In this document: one piece after another, positions 5,071 to 6,757 of the stretch
How the letters are laid out: each line of letters begins with the position of its first letter
Numbering within the stretch: position 1 is the first letter of the stretch
NCBI GenBank assembly: GCA_002329405.1
Contig: DCTE01000205.1
Coordinates: forward strand, 5,079-11,835
Reading direction: 5' to 3'
Length of the DNA: 6,757 nucleotides
Source of the DNA: Ruminococcaceae bacterium UBA1448
GTDB taxonomy: Bacteria > Bacillota > Clostridia > Oscillospirales > Ruminococcaceae
Notes under the pieces: model-generated
What the model saw: the letters and a program-made list of their open reading frames with translations, nothing else
What the model was told of the DNA's origin: nothing
The model's database searches: none
Made by a program: the position numbers and the translations under genes

Positions 5071-5826
5071 TCAGTCGCCAGGCCCGTCATTGGTAGCACT
5101 TTCACCGACATAATCGCCGCCGGGCGCTGTAATGGTGGAAGAAGACGAGCCGGGCGTTTCGGTACTGCTGGAAGGAGGTACCGAAGAATCACTGCCGGAG
5201 CTGCTGCTTCCGCCGGTCGGATCGGTATCGCCGCCGGTGACAAAATCATCGTTCAGATCGGGACCGTCAGGGGTTGTGGAAGAAGATCCGCCGGAAGGTG
5301 TCGAACTGCTGGAACTGGACGAACTGTCAGAACTGGGGGAGCTGGAAGACCCACCGGAACTGGAAGAACTTCCCGAGCTGGACGAACTGCCGGAATTGGA
5401 CGAACTGCCGGAATTGGATGAGCTGCCGGAACTGGACCAACTGCTCGAACCGCCCGAACTGTTTGTGCTGCCGGAGCCAGAACCGCCGGTATAGCTGGAG
5501 CCGCCGGAACTGTTGCTGTGACTGGAACTGGATGAGCTGCCGGAATTACCCGTGGATGTATGGGAAGATTCCAGACTGTCGCTCCAGTCGGTCGACTCAA
5601 ACAGTTCATCCAGCGGATTGTCTGAACTTTCCTCAGAAGTTTCGGACTGTTCGGACGATTCAGAGGAAAGATTGCTGGTGACATCTGAGGTCGTGTCTGC
5701 GACGGTTGAAAGCCTGCCGGTTCCCTCAATGTCTGCAAATACCATCGCGATAACGCGCGACCCGATAAACAGAGAGACAAAAACCGCTATTACCTGAAGC
5801 CAGTAGCTGCGGAAAAAATATTTCAT
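5071..5826 (-). CDS. Membrane-anchored Ser/Gly-rich low-complexity surface protein
   Basis: A 251-aa protein of unknown function. One hydrophobic segment (about residues 8-31) follows a basic N-terminus (MKYFFRSYW), so the protein is probably anchored with its C-terminus outside. Residues 40-90 are rich in Ser, Glu, Thr and Asp. From about 90 onward it is dominated by Ser and Gly with scattered Asn, Thr and Pro, including SSSNSG hexapeptides, and ends in a slightly acidic tail. No enzymatic domain and no LPxTG- or NPQTN-like sorting signal is visible. The ATG at 5826 has AAAGGA (5837-5842) ten bases upstream. It starts 56 bp after the sortase-like gene with no obvious promoter or terminator between, so the two are probably one operon. 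The low-complexity region could be a glycosylated spacer or cell-wall-spanning stalk; both are guesses. Confidence 0.78.
   Translation of the reverse strand: MKYFFRSYWLQVIAVFVSLFIGSRVIAMVFADIEGTGRLSTVADTTSDVTSNLSSESSEQSETSEESSDNPLDELFESTDWSDSLESSHTSTGNSGSSSSSSHSNSSGGSSYTGGSGSGSTNSSGGSSSWSSSGSSSNSGSSSNSGSSSSSGSSSSSGGSSSSPSSDSSSSSSSSTPSGGSSSTTPDGPDLNDDFVTGGDTDPTGGSSSSGSDSSVPPSSSTETPGSSSSTITAPGGDYVGESATNDGPGD
5381..5452 (-). repeat. 18-bp tandem repeats in the Ser-rich gene
   Basis: Two identical 18-bp units (5381-5398 and 5399-5416, GACGAACTGCCGGAATTG on the + strand) are followed by two diverged units (5417-5434 and 5435-5452). They encode SSSNSG-type hexapeptides on the - strand. In-phase tandem repeats of this kind can expand or contract by slippage without breaking the frame. 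Confidence 0.8.
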
Positions 5827-5882
5827 CTGACGTCATTCCTTTCCTGGATTGTCAATCAAGAATAGTTGGTGGATTTTATATG

Positions 5883-6757
5883 TTAGGGGTTGTTGACGCT
5901 GGGAGAAAAATCAAAATCCTGTTCCGACTCTCCCTCCCGCAGCCGTCTTGCGACAACACACAGCCTGGTATCTGCCGCACTGTTTGAGCGGGTTTGCAGT
6001 GTCAGAAAAATATCATCACTGCTGATATCGACAGGGGTGTTAAAATAACTGCGGGCAGCAGCCTGTTCCATATACCGCTGCACATCGTCAGCGGATGCCT
6101 GGATGAGATCGGTCAATTCTTCGAGATCATCGGTACTTGTGTCAAAAGCTGCAAAGATAACCCATTCGCTCTGATTGTATACGGTATCAAAAGTCAGAAA
6201 AGGGTGTTCTTTGTAAAACTCGTCATTCCGGTATCCGGTCAGTTCGTCAAAGATGCAGCCGTCCTGCATACTGCTGCCATAGACGACCGTATTGACTGCC
6301 CACTGGTCCGGTTCAACCGGCACACGGAAGTCCATATAGGGAAGCCCGTAGGGGTCGGAATTTCCGTACAGATCATGGGAAAGATAATAGTCGTTGTCAT
6401 CCGCCTGCATTACCGGCAGGTTGATGTCGGTGCCGGGAATGGTTAACCAGCCTGCTATATCCGCATTGACAGCGTACAATGATGCAAACTTGTTCTGGTA
6501 CCCATTCGGCAGATCACTGTCTTCTTTTGTCGGCAGTTTGGTATAGATTTTGGTCGCCTGTCGGATATTGTCCGCCGTATGGCTTGCTAAGTTCTGTTGC
6601 TCTGAAACCTTCATTCCAGCTGCGAGGATGACAGCGGCAACTGCTGCAATCAAAACAGTTTTGGTAATAATATCACCCGGCTTGTCCCCCTTCCAGGGAA
6701 GTACCAAACGCAGCAGTGCTTCTGCTGGCGAAATGGCATACCGTTTGAACCGGGCAG
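5883..6757 (-). CDS. Class B sortase-like protein lacking catalytic His and Cys (5' end outside window)
   Basis: A sortase-fold protein of the class B type, probably inactive as a transpeptidase. The frame is open to the right edge with no ATG or GTG, and a TTG at 6707 has no ribosome site, so the start lies outside the window. Numbering from that TTG: a basic, cytosolic-looking N-terminus (PWKGDKPG, 4-11), one membrane segment (about 14-31), then the sortase domain with GWLTIPGTDINLPVMQADDNDYYLSHD in two parts (86-99, 100-112), GLPYMDFR (121-128), NTVVYGSSMQDGCIFDEL (139-156), FYKEHPFLTFDT (164-175) and IFLTLQTRSNS (233-243). Active class B sortases have His in YGH-x-M and Cys in LSTC. Here these are Ser145 (codon 6273-6275) and Arg240 (codon 5988-5990). 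The catalytic Arg appears kept as Arg248 (5964-5966). The frame is otherwise intact. It lies in a likely operon with the Ser-rich membrane protein gene. Confidence 0.85.
   Translation of the reverse strand, partial: ARFKRYAISPAEALLRLVLPWKGDKPGDIITKTVLIAAVAAVILAAGMKVSEQQNLASHTADNIRQATKIYTKLPTKEDSDLPNGYQNKFASLYAVNADIAGWLTIPGTDINLPVMQADDNDYYLSHDLYGNSDPYGLPYMDFRVPVEPDQWAVNTVVYGSSMQDGCIFDELTGYRNDEFYKEHPFLTFDTVYNQSEWVIFAAFDTSTDDLEELTDLIQASADDVQRYMEQAAARSYFNTPVDISSDDIFLTLQTRSNSAADTRLCVVARRLREGESEQDFDFSPSVNNP

Noticed and set aside
5132..5494. + strand frame encoding acidic ELDELPELDELPE repeats
   Set aside because: It looks like a repeat protein but is the mirror of the Ser/Gly repeats. The - strand frame has a membrane anchor, a ribosome binding site and an operon neighbour, so it is the coding one.
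5883..6757. Sortase gene as a frameshifted pseudogene
   Set aside because: The frame is uninterrupted from the right edge to the stop and all fold motifs are in register; only the active-site residues differ, so it is listed as a CDS.

Overview
The window looks like chromosomal DNA of a low-to-moderate GC Gram-positive anaerobe of the class Clostridia, most likely an Oscillospiraceae/Ruminococcaceae-type gut bacterium. This rests on the protein families (DUF554 membrane protein, class B sortase fold, a complete larE-larB-larC set), AGGAG-type ribosome binding sites and intrinsic terminators. The genus cannot be named from sequence alone. No RNA genes, insertion sequences, CRISPR arrays or phage genes were seen.

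Layout: the left quarter is read on the + strand. It holds the 3' part of a DUF554 membrane protein gene (cut by the window edge), a short intergenic region with a weak terminator and a perfect 11-bp inverted repeat, rsmE (16S rRNA m3U1498 methyltransferase), and a small membrane protein with a very acidic tail. A nested two-way terminator separates this unit from the rest, which is all on the - strand. Read in transcription order from the right edge, the - strand carries: a class B sortase-like protein that has lost its catalytic His and Cys (5' end outside the window); a membrane-anchored Ser/Gly-rich protein; a promoter with MerR-type architecture; a leader of about 150 nt ending in an intrinsic terminator; then larE, larB and larC.

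larE-larB-larC encode the complete known pathway for the nickel-pincer nucleotide (NPN) cofactor. LarB carboxylates and hydrolyses nicotinic acid adenine dinucleotide, LarE adds the two sulfurs, and LarC inserts nickel. LarC here is a single uninterrupted ORF with a 48-residue His-rich insert. LarE has the three-cysteine arrangement of the iron-sulfur-cluster type. No larA (the lactate racemase that uses NPN) is in the window, so the user enzyme must be elsewhere.

The most noteworthy points are: (1) the control region of larEBC, which combines a 19-bp-spacer promoter over a perfect dyad (MerR style) with an intrinsic terminator about 20 nt before the larE start, giving a layout like an attenuator or riboswitch; and (2) the sortase-fold protein with Ser and Arg in place of catalytic His and Cys, encoded next to a Ser-rich surface protein.
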